From Cacconaster sp033811195 (lineage in GTDB: Bacteria; Bacteroidota; Bacteroidia; Bacteroidales; UBA932), in the NCBI GenBank assembly GCA_033811195.1, contig JAPXOZ010000003.1:1-64000 (forward strand): DNA of 64,000 nt. Direction: 5' to 3'. The notes below the pieces were generated by a model that was not told the DNA's origin, did not search any database, and worked only from the letters and a program-made list of their open reading frames with translations. The translations under genes were made by a program, and so were the position numbers. Numbering within the stretch: the stretch's first letter is position 1; every line of letters begins with the position of its first letter. Positions 8,640-15,822 of the stretch are shown in pieces.

Positions 8640-9791
8640 ATGAAAAAGCTTAGTTATCTATTAGTATTGATTGTTGTCACTTTTTTGAGCGTCAATTGTT
8701 CTTCGAATATAAAAAAATTGCAACGTGGAGATTATTATAACGCCACAATGGGTGCTATTAAGACTTTACGCTCAAATCCGAAAAGTAAAAACTCGATAGA
8801 GGTGTTGCAACAAGCATATCCGTTGGCAATAGAAAACAGCATGCGAAAAATTCAAAATGCTTTAGATGCCGATGTTGCCGGCAAGTATTCGATTATAGCA
8901 GACGAGTATTTGGTTCTCAACGCTATAGCAGATGCAATCTATACCTGTCCGAAAGCAATGGAACTTTTCCCGCATCCTGAGCAATATAGCAAAGAGTTGA
9001 GAGAAATCTTGCCATTGGCTTTTGAGGAATCCTATAAACAGGGCGAACGTTTATTACAGCTAAATACCCTCAGAGATGCTCGAGAGGCATATTATCAGTT
9101 CTTAAAAGCCGAATACTACATGCCTGATTATAAGGATGTGAAGGAAAAAATCCAAGTTGCATTATATGCAGCTACGCTCAAAGTGGTAGTACAAAAACCT
9201 ATTACACCCAAACGTTATCAACTTTCTGCCGATTTCTTCTATGATAATCTGATGGCACAGATGAGTAAAATAACAGCCAATCAATTCGTCCGTTTCTATA
9301 CTTACGCTGAAGCAAAAGAGGAAGGCTTAGATAAACCTGACCAATATTTAGTGCTTAGTTTTGAAGACTTTACAGTAGGGAATTTACGTGAAACTACAAA
9401 CAATTCTGAAATTTCCCGTGATAGTGTATTGGTGGGAACAACTACCGTGAATGGAGAAAAACAAAATGTGTATGGAACGGTAAAGGCAAAATTGACTGTT
9501 TATACGAGGGAAGTTATTTCAGAAGGAATCCTTTCGGCAAAAATAATTAATGCTTATAATAACAAAGTAGAAGAGAGTCGTAATTTCCCGGGTAGATTTG
9601 TATGGGTAAATGAATGGGCTAGTTATAAAGGAGATGAACGTGCATTGACAAATAAACAACTTAAAATGACAGAAACAAAACCCATTATGCCTCCTCCGGA
9701 ACAAGATTTATTTATTGAATTCACACGACCGATATTTGATCAGGCTGTAGGTTTTGTAAGAAACTATTATTCAAGTATCAGTCTGCCGTAG
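8640..9791 (+). CDS. Conserved-looking lipoprotein of unknown function
   Basis: The 383-residue protein has a lipoprotein signal (MKKLSYLLVLIVVTFLSVNC, Cys20), so it is lipid-anchored. After the Cys comes a helical region to about residue 180 (KTLRSNPKSKNS, LQLNTLRDAREAYYQFLKAEYY) with a TPR-like look, although clear repeats are not visible. A beta-rich C-terminal half follows (YLVLSFEDFTVGN, VYGTVKAKLTVYTREV). No family was recognised. It is transcribed away from the KAS III operon, with an AT-rich spacer on both sides, and probably ends at the hairpin at 9901-9928. Confidence 0.6.
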   Translation: MKKLSYLLVLIVVTFLSVNCSSNIKKLQRGDYYNATMGAIKTLRSNPKSKNSIEVLQQAYPLAIENSMRKIQNALDADVAGKYSIIADEYLVLNAIADAIYTCPKAMELFPHPEQYSKELREILPLAFEESYKQGERLLQLNTLRDAREAYYQFLKAEYYMPDYKDVKEKIQVALYAATLKVVVQKPITPKRYQLSADFFYDNLMAQMSKITANQFVRFYTYAEAKEEGLDKPDQYLVLSFEDFTVGNLRETTNNSEISRDSVLVGTTTVNGEKQNVYGTVKAKLTVYTREVISEGILSAKIINAYNNKVEESRNFPGRFVWVNEWASYKGDERALTNKQLKMTETKPIMPPPEQDLFIEFTRPIFDQAVGFVRNYYSSISLP

Positions 9792-9900
9792 TAAACTCGC
9801 TTGCATTAAATGGAGTAATTTTCAAACAGAATTGAAAATAATTGTATTTATTGAAAATATTAAACTCTAATTGAAAAAACTCTAAGGTATTTAAAACAAA

Positions 9901-9928
9901 AAAAAGCGACTTAAAAAAGTCGCTTTTT
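9901..9928. terminator. Bidirectional terminator between lipoprotein gene and tRNA-Asp
   Basis: A 12-bp perfect inverted repeat (AAAAAGCGACTT at 9901-9912 with AAGTCGCTTTTT at 9917-9928) has a 4-base loop and A/T runs on both sides. It starts one base past the 3' end of tRNA-Asp on the minus strand. Confidence 0.8.
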
Positions 9929-9929
9929 G

Positions 9930-10003
9930 CGGTGCGGACGGGACTCGAACCCGCGGCCCCCGGCGTGACAGGCCGGTATTCTAACCGACTGAACTACCGC
10001 ACC
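9930..10003 (-). tRNA. tRNA-Asp (anticodon GTC)
   Basis: Read on the minus strand, the 74 bases fold as a cloverleaf. The acceptor pairs GGTGCGG with CCGCACC, the D arm contains AGTCGGTTAGA, the anticodon stem CCGGC/GCCGG encloses CTGTCAC (anticodon GTC), and the T loop is GGTTCGAGTCC. The discriminator base is G, as expected for Asp. CCA is not encoded. It has its own promoter (10038-10068) and terminator (9901-9928). Confidence 0.95.
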
Positions 10004-10037
10004 AAGTAGTATAATAGCTTTTCCCCTTTTGGGACTG

Positions 10038-10068
10038 CAAATATAGATACTTTTTTATATCCTTCAAA
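10038..10068 (-). promoter_or_regulatory. Promoter of tRNA-Asp
   Basis: The minus strand shows TTTG (10068-10065), 19 bases, then TATATTTG (10045-10038), an exact -33/-7 match. The start would lie about 30 bases before the mature tRNA. Confidence 0.75.
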
Positions 10069-10073
10069 ATAAA

Positions 10074-10610
10074 TCATACTTTTTTAAAAAAAGTGAAGTG
10101 TACATTGCCGTAGCGTTTTTCTTTAACAAAACAGGGATGCTCTGCAAAGCAATACTCATTAGAATGTTCCAAAATGAGGTAACCGTTATCAGCCAATATG
10201 TTGTGCTGTATAATCCTGTCAGGAATCGTATAGAGACCTACAGTTTTATAGGGAGGATCGGCAAATACGATGTCAAAACTCCTGGTACAAATATTAATGA
10301 AATCAAACACATTATGACGTACAACAATCAGGGCAGAAAGTCCTAATCCGTTAGCAGTTTTGCGTATGAAATCGGCCTGGAGAGGATTCATCTCAACGGC
10401 AACTATCTCTTTGCATCCACGTGACGCAAATTCATATGATATGCTGCCGGTACCGGCAAAAAGGTCTAGAACAGTAGTTTCTTCAAAATCGATTTCATTG
10501 GTCAAGACATTGAATAATCCCTCTTTTGCAAAATCAGTCGTAGGACGTGCCCTTAAGCCTACAGGTGGAATTATGGTTTTGCCTTTGAGTGAACCTCCGA
10601 TGATACGCAT
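10074..10610 (-). CDS. rsmD: 16S rRNA (guanine-966-N2)-methyltransferase RsmD
   Basis: The 178-residue SAM-dependent enzyme methylates G966 (E. coli numbering) of 16S rRNA in the small ribosomal subunit. It starts MRIIGGSLKGKTI, a typical RsmD opening, followed by RPTTDFAKEGLFN, the SAM-binding motif LDLFAGTGSISYE and the catalytic N/DPPY motif as FADPPYK. Length is normal. It is the last gene of a leftward trio, 24 bases after the DUF3822 gene, an arrangement common in Bacteroidota. Confidence 0.92.
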   Translation of the reverse strand: MRIIGGSLKGKTIIPPVGLRARPTTDFAKEGLFNVLTNEIDFEETTVLDLFAGTGSISYEFASRGCKEIVAVEMNPLQADFIRKTANGLGLSALIVVRHNVFDFINICTRSFDIVFADPPYKTVGLYTIPDRIIQHNILADNGYLILEHSNEYCFAEHPCFVKEKRYGNVHFTFFKKV

Positions 10611-10634
10611 TATAAGTGATAACTAACTTGTGGA

Positions 10635-11099
10635 TTAAACAAACTCCACGGCGCGAAAATGTCTGAACATCTCTTCAGTTAGACCGGGAGGTACTTCTCC
10701 GCGAAAATAGATAGTAGTCATCCGCGGATTGATTTGGAACTCTCGCAGAGCTGCGAAAATGAAATATTGGGCAGTAACAATGTCGGTCGCCGGATAGGCA
10801 TTGGCCAGAAGAAGTTTCTCTCCTTCAGCCAATACCATGTAGATATATTTTTTGTCCAGTGATACAACCAGACGGTTGTGTGCAGTAATCGTGGGAGCGA
10901 AGTGTAAAAGATCAGCTATGGGCAGTTCAGAAGTGCTTTCATCTTCACTTTTCTGCACATAAATAAGAACTGCCTTATATTCAGGCAGTTCTGTGTGTCG
11001 TACAATGTCCGTATCCTGAAGCGGTACTACTTCGGACAAGATCTTATGTGCATCTTCCGGTGAAAAGAATTCGGAAGGTACCAGAGTAAATCCTGCCAC
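10635..11099 (-). CDS. DUF3822-like protein
   Basis: The 154-residue protein resembles DUF3822, a Bacteroidota family often encoded next to rsmD. Recognisable parts are FTLVPSEFFSPEDA near the start and TAQYFIFAALREFQINPR towards the end. The start is GTG at 11099-11097, overlapping the TAG stop of the upstream gene by one base (TAGTG), so translation is probably coupled. It appears shorter than the family members I know, with the front part missing; a truncated form or a different upstream start cannot be excluded. Function unknown. Confidence 0.65.
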   Translation of the reverse strand: MAGFTLVPSEFFSPEDAHKILSEVVPLQDTDIVRHTELPEYKAVLIYVQKSEDESTSELPIADLLHFAPTITAHNRLVVSLDKKYIYMVLAEGEKLLLANAYPATDIVTAQYFIFAALREFQINPRMTTIYFRGEVPPGLTEEMFRHFRAVEFV

Positions 11100-11707
11100 T
11101 ACTCCCAGTTACCGGCGTTGTTGTTAGGGTTCTCAATGCTTCCTACCATGAGACCGGGATACCGCTCAGTGTCCTCTCTTTCTGCAATGAGGTTGATAAT
11201 CAGCTGATGATCCATGTCCTTGAGAAGGGAGTTGTAGTGCATCTTGGCCTCAAATAGAGGAACGCTTACACCCGACACCATTTTAGTGATAGCGCTCATA
11301 ACAACGGTATCACCGTGAGAGAAAGGGATGTACCTCAGTGAGTCAACAATGAAATCAGTGCGTGTGGTAAAAAGGGTGTCCTTTACAAAGATTTCAATGT
11401 TTTCACGTCTTACGAGCTTCTTCGCTACGGCAATAGAGTCGTCCATTGAACCAATTTGTCTTACGATGGTAATCTTACCATTATTGTAAAAATCAACAAG
11501 TGTGTCCATTACCGGTGCGTAATAACCAAAGGCTGATTTAAAAGTGGTCTGAAGTTCGCGAATGTCTTTTAGGCGCTGGATAGCTACTTCCGAACGAGCG
11601 TCTTTTTCAGTGTTGAACTTCACAGGCTCGTTGATACTCCTGACAATAAGAAGTGCAAGAACAACAATCACAAGAGGGAGGATGAAATAGGTGAGTAGTT
11701 TTTTCAT
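11099..11707 (-). CDS. Membrane-anchored hypothetical protein
   Basis: The 202-residue protein has one N-terminal hydrophobic helix (about 4-24, LLTYFILPLVIVVLALLIV) without a lipobox, so it is probably inserted with the rest outside the cytoplasm. A charged segment (RSEVAIQRLKDIRELQTTF) may be a coiled coil. No family was recognised; it is first in the operon with the DUF3822 gene and rsmD and overlaps the former by one base. Promoter at 11770-11801. Confidence 0.65.
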   Translation of the reverse strand: MKKLLTYFILPLVIVVLALLIVRSINEPVKFNTEKDARSEVAIQRLKDIRELQTTFKSAFGYYAPVMDTLVDFYNNGKITIVRQIGSMDDSIAVAKKLVRRENIEIFVKDTLFTTRTDFIVDSLRYIPFSHGDTVVMSAITKMVSGVSVPLFEAKMHYNSLLKDMDHQLIINLIAEREDTERYPGLMVGSIENPNNNAGNWE

Positions 11708-11769
11708 TGTATAACTTTAATTAAATAATTTTGCCTTGTCAATGTCAAAAAATGTTCTACTTTGACCTA

Positions 11770-11801
11770 CAAAAGTAAAAATAATATTTAGTACTTGCAA
11801 T
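11770..11801 (-). promoter_or_regulatory. Promoter of the 11707-rsmD operon
   Basis: The minus strand has ATTG (11801-11798), 20 bases, then TACTTTTG (11777-11770); the -7 box is an exact consensus match, the -33 differs in one base. Confidence 0.5.
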
Positions 11802-11808
11802 ATATTTT

Positions 11809-11816
11809 TAATTTTG
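11809..11816 (+). promoter_or_regulatory. -7 box for nrnA
   Basis: TAATTTTG fits TAnnTTTG, 28 bases before the nrnA start codon; TTTA lies 18 bases upstream as a weak -33. Confidence 0.45.
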
Positions 11817-11844
11817 CAACTATAAAAAGAGAAAAACAGCAAAA

Positions 11845-12876
11845 ATGAGATTTGATACAACACTTCTGGAGGAGATGCTTTTAGCATCAACGAGACCTCT
11901 CCTCATTGGTCATTTCAATCCTGATGGTGACTCCGTGGGCTCACTCACTGGTATGTACCACTATCTCAGGAGCAGAGGAATGACCCCTTCAGCTGTTCTG
12001 CCCAGTCCTTATCCCGAATATCTTGCATTCCTCATAGGAGAAGAAACTCCGGTCACGATCCATTCTCAGGAGGATAAGAGTGCCAGGGATATGGTAGTCA
12101 CTGCGGATCTGTTAATCTGTTTTGATTTTAACCGCTTAAGCCGTACTGAGCAGCTGGAAGATGTTATATTGACCAGCAAGGTCCCCAAGGTGCTTATAGA
12201 CCATCATCCTCTTCCGGAGGTAGAGCATTTTGACCTTGTTTATTCAAAGATTGAGGTCTCTTCTTCTTGTGAGTTACTTTTCTGGATTCTTATGAGTATG
12301 AGCGATGTAGATGGGGATGTTTTTCGTCTTGGTCTAAAGTGTGCAGAGTCGTTATATGTCGGTATGATGACCGATACCAACAATTTTTACAACTCCGTAA
12401 GTGCATCGACTTTTGAAATGGCATCACTGCTGACTGATGCCGGAGTGGACAAAACAAGATTACAGGAGTGTGTTTACAATAACTATTCTCTTGACAGAAT
12501 GCGTCTTATGGGCCATCTGCTCAAAGATTGTCTTCATGTGATAGAGGATTGTGGAGTAGCTTATATGCTTTTGAGCGATGCAGACAAAAGGTCCTATAAT
12601 TTTGCAATAGGTGATTCGGAGGGTTTTGTCAACCTGCCGCTTTCAATAAAGGGAATCCGGATTAGTGTGCTTTTATCGGAGCTGAATAATGGTCGGGAAA
12701 AATACATACGTGTTTCGCTCCGTTCCAAGGGGGATTTGGATGTAAACCGCTTCGCTTCCCTCTATTGTAATGGTGGTGGCCATCTAAATGCGGCGGGTGG
12801 AAGACTCTATATGCCGTTTGAGGAGGTTGGTCCTTATATAGAAAAAAGTTTCAGAGAATATCTCAAAATTGGTTGA
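11845..12876 (+). CDS. nrnA: DHH-family phosphoesterase, NrnA-type oligoribonuclease/pAp phosphatase
   Basis: The 343-residue cytosolic enzyme is expected to degrade very short oligoribonucleotides and possibly 3'-phosphoadenosine 5'-phosphate. The N-terminal DHH domain shows GHFNPDGDSVGS (metal ligands), LICFDFN and IDHHPLPE; MMTDTNNF follows. The C-terminal DHHA1 domain has NGGGHLNAAGG. Length matches NrnA. It heads a rightward operon with two FKBP-type lipoprotein genes, an order also known in other Bacteroidota. Confidence 0.88.
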   Translation: MRFDTTLLEEMLLASTRPLLIGHFNPDGDSVGSLTGMYHYLRSRGMTPSAVLPSPYPEYLAFLIGEETPVTIHSQEDKSARDMVVTADLLICFDFNRLSRTEQLEDVILTSKVPKVLIDHHPLPEVEHFDLVYSKIEVSSSCELLFWILMSMSDVDGDVFRLGLKCAESLYVGMMTDTNNFYNSVSASTFEMASLLTDAGVDKTRLQECVYNNYSLDRMRLMGHLLKDCLHVIEDCGVAYMLLSDADKRSYNFAIGDSEGFVNLPLSIKGIRISVLLSELNNGREKYIRVSLRSKGDLDVNRFASLYCNGGGHLNAAGGRLYMPFEEVGPYIEKSFREYLKIG

Positions 12877-12892
12877 GGCATATCTTTTGTAT

Positions 12893-12900
12893 TATATTTG
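12893..12900 (+). promoter_or_regulatory. -7 box just before the FKBP lipoprotein start
   Basis: TATATTTG matches TAnnTTTG and ends only four bases before ATG 12905; ATTG lies 21 bases upstream. If used, the transcript would be nearly leaderless. Confidence 0.4.
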
Positions 12901-12904
12901 CACA

Positions 12905-13384
12905 ATGTATCGGAATTTTGGACTTATATTGATTGCTTCTCTTACATTTTTTGCAATGACTGCCTGCCAGGCAGACAAATTGATTGTTCTGACTAATCAG
13001 GAAGAGCAGATTGATAGTTATATAAGTAAAGAATTTCCTGAAAACGAAGTACTTCGTCTGGACGGAGCAAATCGCATTATAATTACACCGGGTAGTGGGC
13101 CACAGGCAGCAATCGGAGATTCAATTAGGTTCAGTTACGAAGCTTATGTCTTCCAAGGTCGTCCTGTAGGTATGTTCTGGAGTGACAGTGCCAATGTGGT
13201 GCTTGGATCCCGATATTTAGTAGAAGGACTTAACCGTGGTATGGAGGGGATGCGTCTGGGAGAACAGTCGCTCATTATCTTTTCTGCTAAATACGGTTTC
13301 TATGACCAAAGCCCTGGAATAGTGCCCTCTATGTCTGCACTGATGTACAATGTGCTTTTGACAGGTATAAAGAAAAACAATTGA
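12905..13384 (+). CDS. FKBP-type peptidyl-prolyl isomerase lipoprotein
   Basis: The 159-residue protein starts at MYRNFGLILIASLTFFAMTAC, a complete lipoprotein signal; the ATG at 12869 would add 12 residues and overlap nrnA. The mature protein has one FKBP-like domain: IGDSIRFSYEAYVFQGR, then VEGLNRGMEGMRLGEQSLIIF and FYDQSPGIVPSMSALMYNV. FKBPs catalyse cis-trans isomerisation of prolyl bonds, here in the periplasm or at the outer membrane. Similar nrnA-linked lipoproteins include GldI of gliding Flavobacterium, but no gliding genes are seen here. Confidence 0.75.
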   Translation: MYRNFGLILIASLTFFAMTACQADKLIVLTNQEEQIDSYISKEFPENEVLRLDGANRIIITPGSGPQAAIGDSIRFSYEAYVFQGRPVGMFWSDSANVVLGSRYLVEGLNRGMEGMRLGEQSLIIFSAKYGFYDQSPGIVPSMSALMYNVLLTGIKKNN

Positions 13385-13397
13385 CAACTAGAGGATT

Positions 13398-14393
13398 ATG
13401 TTTAGATACAGATTATTGCTTTTAGCCCTATCCATATTCACAGTGCTTGCTCTTGTATCGTGCGCTAAAGAGGTAGGGGAGACCAATGAGGAGATCCAGG
13501 CACGGGTACTGGAATCTTGGATAAATGTCAGGCATCCAAGTTCCGAAAAAACTTCCTCGGGACTTTATATCATCGACTTTTCTGAGGGTACTGGTCGCAA
13601 AGTTACCGACAGTTCCTATGTGTTTGTCAAATATACTGTTAAGGAGCTTTCAGGTAACATTCTGGCAACCAATGATCAAGCAGTATCAGAGCAGTTGGGA
13701 CAGTTCTCTTATTCCAGACATTACGGCTACAACATCTGGCGTGTGGACCAGGAGGCACTCTATACTGGTGTGGAGGAAACTCTCAAGAGGATGAAGGTAG
13801 GAGGCAGGGCGACTGTTGCATTTACGCCTGCACTTGCCACTCTTTCCGTCTCTCTCTATTCTTTATTCTCTTCCTTGGATGGAACAGTTCCCCTCATCTT
13901 TGAATTGGAACTTATCGATTGTGTAGATGATGTTTATACCGACTTTGAGGAACCGATGCTAAGGTTATATAGTGAGAAATATTATGGAGGTGTTGACACA
14001 ACCAAGCGGGGTTTCTATTTTGTGAAAATTAAAGAGGTTCCTGTTGCGGACTCTATTCCTACAGAGGCACAAATCAAGATCCGCTATATCGGTCATATGC
14101 TCGACGGAATTGTTTTTGACACCAATATACAGGATACAGCTAAACGCTACCGCATTTATGAATCCAAAAAAACATACGATGCAATGGATATCACATTCAA
14201 GGATAATGTTGAGGATTTTAAAAAGGCTAATAGCATTATAGAGGGCTTTGCCGATGCTATTATGCGTATGAGATATGGAGAGAAGGCAGTAGCCTTTTTC
14301 TGGTCTCAGGCAGGTTACGGCGCTAGTGGCAGTTCTCCCTCAATTCCGGAATATACTCCTCTTTGTTTTGAAATAGAGGTAAAGGAAAAATAG
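13398..14393 (+). CDS. Lipoprotein with two FKBP-like domains
   Basis: The 331-residue protein has a lipoprotein signal (LSIFTVLALVSC, Cys22). Two FKBP-type regions follow: about 50-170 (GRKVTDSSYVFVKYTVKE, ETLKRMKVGGRATVAFTPA, PLIFELELIDC) and about 205-330 (AQIKIRYIGHMLDGIVFD, FADAIMRMRYGEKAVAFF, PLCFEIEVKEK). It starts 14 bases after the single-domain FKBP gene and is probably cotranscribed. Several canonical active-site aromatics are not obvious, so chaperone-like binding rather than isomerase activity is possible. The stop codon TAG is the start of a heptamer array. Confidence 0.7.
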   Translation: MFRYRLLLLALSIFTVLALVSCAKEVGETNEEIQARVLESWINVRHPSSEKTSSGLYIIDFSEGTGRKVTDSSYVFVKYTVKELSGNILATNDQAVSEQLGQFSYSRHYGYNIWRVDQEALYTGVEETLKRMKVGGRATVAFTPALATLSVSLYSLFSSLDGTVPLIFELELIDCVDDVYTDFEEPMLRLYSEKYYGGVDTTKRGFYFVKIKEVPVADSIPTEAQIKIRYIGHMLDGIVFDTNIQDTAKRYRIYESKKTYDAMDITFKDNVEDFKKANSIIEGFADAIMRMRYGEKAVAFFWSQAGYGASGSSPSIPEYTPLCFEIEVKEK

Positions 14394-14434
14394 GGTACGG
14401 GTTACGAGTTGCGCGTTGCGGGGTAAGAGGAAGT
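14393..14434 (+). repeat. Degenerate heptamer array at the end of the FKBP operon
   Basis: Five in-phase 7-mers follow one another from the last base of the stop codon: GGGTACG, GGTTACG, AGTTGCG, CGTTGCG, GGGTAAG, with a looser sixth unit. The core GKT(A/T)nnG drifts from unit to unit. Confidence 0.6.
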
Positions 14435-14528
14435 TGAGTTCTGTTAGAAGAGTGGGAAGTATTCAGTATCCGCAAATAAGTTGATGCAATAGATAAGGAG
14501 TAAATGCACCCAACCTAATAAATACGAT

Positions 14529-14563
14529 AATGGACAGATATTTATTGTTCCTGTCCATTTTTT
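14529..14563 (+). terminator. Terminator of the nrnA-FKBP operon
   Basis: AATGGACAG (14529-14537) pairs with CTGTCCATT (14551-14559) around a 13-base loop and runs into T residues. Confidence 0.75.
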
Positions 14564-14661
14564 ATATATAAATATGAAGCTATCTTTTTTGGCTATCTAC
14601 CCTTGATTCAACGCACAAGAGGTATTGATGTTATTACTTTTAATACTTGATAACTGCTAAC

Positions 14662-14717
14662 ACTCAGAACTCAATACTCAATACTCAATACTCAAAACTC
14701 AGAACTAAAAACTAAAA
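14662..14717 (-). repeat. Eight tandem heptamers abutting the fba terminator
   Basis: Eight perfect-phase 7-mers fill 56 bp: ACTCAGA, then ACTCAAT three times, ACTCAAA, ACTCAGA, and ACTAAAA twice. The next base opens the fba terminator stem. Read on the fba strand the units are GAGT-type, the same sense as the array after the opposing gene. Confidence 0.9.
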
Positions 14718-14738
14718 ACGGGGATTGTCCCCGTTTTT
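14714..14738 (-). terminator. Terminator of fba
   Basis: AAAAACGGGGA (14714-14724) pairs perfectly with TCCCCGTTTTT (14728-14738) around a 3-base loop, directly after the fba stop codon; the minus strand continues in a T-rich run. Confidence 0.85.
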
Positions 14739-15701
14739 TTATGCTTTGTCGTTGCTACCCAGAACATGGATAACCTTGTGTTTGTAGAGCTCTTTGAGCT
14801 TGTCACGGGCAGGACCAAGATACTTACGAGGATCAAACTCTTCGGGCTTCTCCACAAATACCTTTCTTACCGCGGCAGTCATTGCCAAACGGCCGTCGCT
14901 GTCAATGTTTATTTTACATACAGCGGATTTAGCTGCCTCGCGAAGCTGATCTTCGGGGATGCCTATGGAGTCTTTAAGAGCACCGCCGTACTTATTAATC
15001 TCAGCTACGATATCCTGGGGAACACTGGATGAGCCGTGGAGCACAATAGGGAAGCCGGGAATGCGCTTCTCAATCTCATAAAGTATGTCGAGGCGGATTT
15101 CAGGCTTCTGGCCCGGTTTAAATTTGAATGCTCCATGTGATGTGCCGATGGAGATTGCAAGAGAGTCAACTCCTGTCTTAGTTACGAAGTCCTGGACCTC
15201 TTCCGGTCTGGTATAGGTGTGTTGTTCGGCAGAGACTTCATCTTCCACACCGGCAAGAACACCGAGTTCGCCTTCTACAGTCACATCATACTTGTGAGCA
15301 TATTCAACCACGCTCTTTGTCAGAGCGACATTTTCATCGTAAGGAAGATGGGATCCGTCAATCATGACGGAGGAGAAACCAAAGTCAATACAGGATTTAC
15401 ATAGTTCGAGGGAATCGCCATGGTCGAGATGTAGCACAATGGGAATATTGTATCCAAGTTCTTTGGCATATTCTACTGCGCCCTGTGCCATATATCTGAG
15501 AAGCGTCTGATTGGCATACTTGCGTGCACCGCTCGATACTTGGAGGATAACGGGAGATCTGGTCTCCACACAGGCCTGTATTATGGCCTGTAATTGTTCC
15601 ATATTGTTGAAATTGAATGCCGGGATGGCATATCCACCTTTCATTGCCTTTGCAAATAACTCTCTGGAATTTACAAGGCCTAAATCTTTATAACAAATCA
15701 T
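14739..15701 (-). CDS. fba: Class II fructose-bisphosphate aldolase
   Basis: The 320-residue zinc enzyme splits fructose 1,6-bisphosphate into glyceraldehyde 3-phosphate and dihydroxyacetone phosphate in glycolysis and works in reverse in gluconeogenesis. The start MICYKDLGLVNSRELF was chosen because it matches the family opening (YKDLGLVN); open sequence continues 74 codons further up, across a divergent promoter region, without family similarity. Zinc and catalytic motifs are LHLDHGDS, VEGELG, GTSHGAFKF and VLHGSSS. It is a single-gene unit with a strong terminator and a heptamer array directly behind it. Confidence 0.93.
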   Translation of the reverse strand: MICYKDLGLVNSRELFAKAMKGGYAIPAFNFNNMEQLQAIIQACVETRSPVILQVSSGARKYANQTLLRYMAQGAVEYAKELGYNIPIVLHLDHGDSLELCKSCIDFGFSSVMIDGSHLPYDENVALTKSVVEYAHKYDVTVEGELGVLAGVEDEVSAEQHTYTRPEEVQDFVTKTGVDSLAISIGTSHGAFKFKPGQKPEIRLDILYEIEKRIPGFPIVLHGSSSVPQDIVAEINKYGGALKDSIGIPEDQLREAAKSAVCKINIDSDGRLAMTAAVRKVFVEKPEEFDPRKYLGPARDKLKELYKHKVIHVLGSNDKA

Positions 15702-15751
15702 AATCTTTAAAATATATTTTCGGTTTGATGGTTTTGTACAAATAAACCATA

Positions 15752-15759
15752 CAAAGATA
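15752..15759 (-). promoter_or_regulatory. -7 box for fba
   Basis: The minus strand reads TATCTTTG, matching TAnnTTTG, 50 bases before the chosen fba start. No clear -33 element. Confidence 0.45.
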
Positions 15760-15781
15760 ATAGTTTTTTGAGGAATATCAC

Positions 15782-15789
15782 TATTTTTG
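15782..15789 (+). promoter_or_regulatory. -7 box for gmk-nadD
   Basis: TATTTTTG matches TAnnTTTG, 33 bases before ATG 15823; it supports that start rather than the ATG at 15787, which overlaps the box. A -33 element is not evident. Confidence 0.45.
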
Positions 15790-15822
15790 TCTATTCCTAA
15801 GCAAAGCAAAGAAAACATACAC

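Larger units (their letters stand above)
14394..14738. other. Convergent intergenic region with two heptamer arrays and two terminators
   Basis: Between the FKBP operon (+) and fba (-). From left to right it holds a G-rich heptamer array, an unassigned stretch, the FKBP terminator (14529-14563), another unassigned AT-rich stretch, an eight-unit ACTCAAT-type array (14662-14717) and the fba terminator. No gene or RNA was recognised in the unassigned parts. Confidence 0.7.

Noticed and set aside
13525..13794. 89-codon open frame inside the two-domain FKBP gene
   Set aside because: Same strand but another frame of a gene with a clear signal peptide and FKBP pattern; no features of its own.
14662..14717. 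CRISPR array
   Set aside because: Units are 7 bp without spacers, and no cas genes are in the window.
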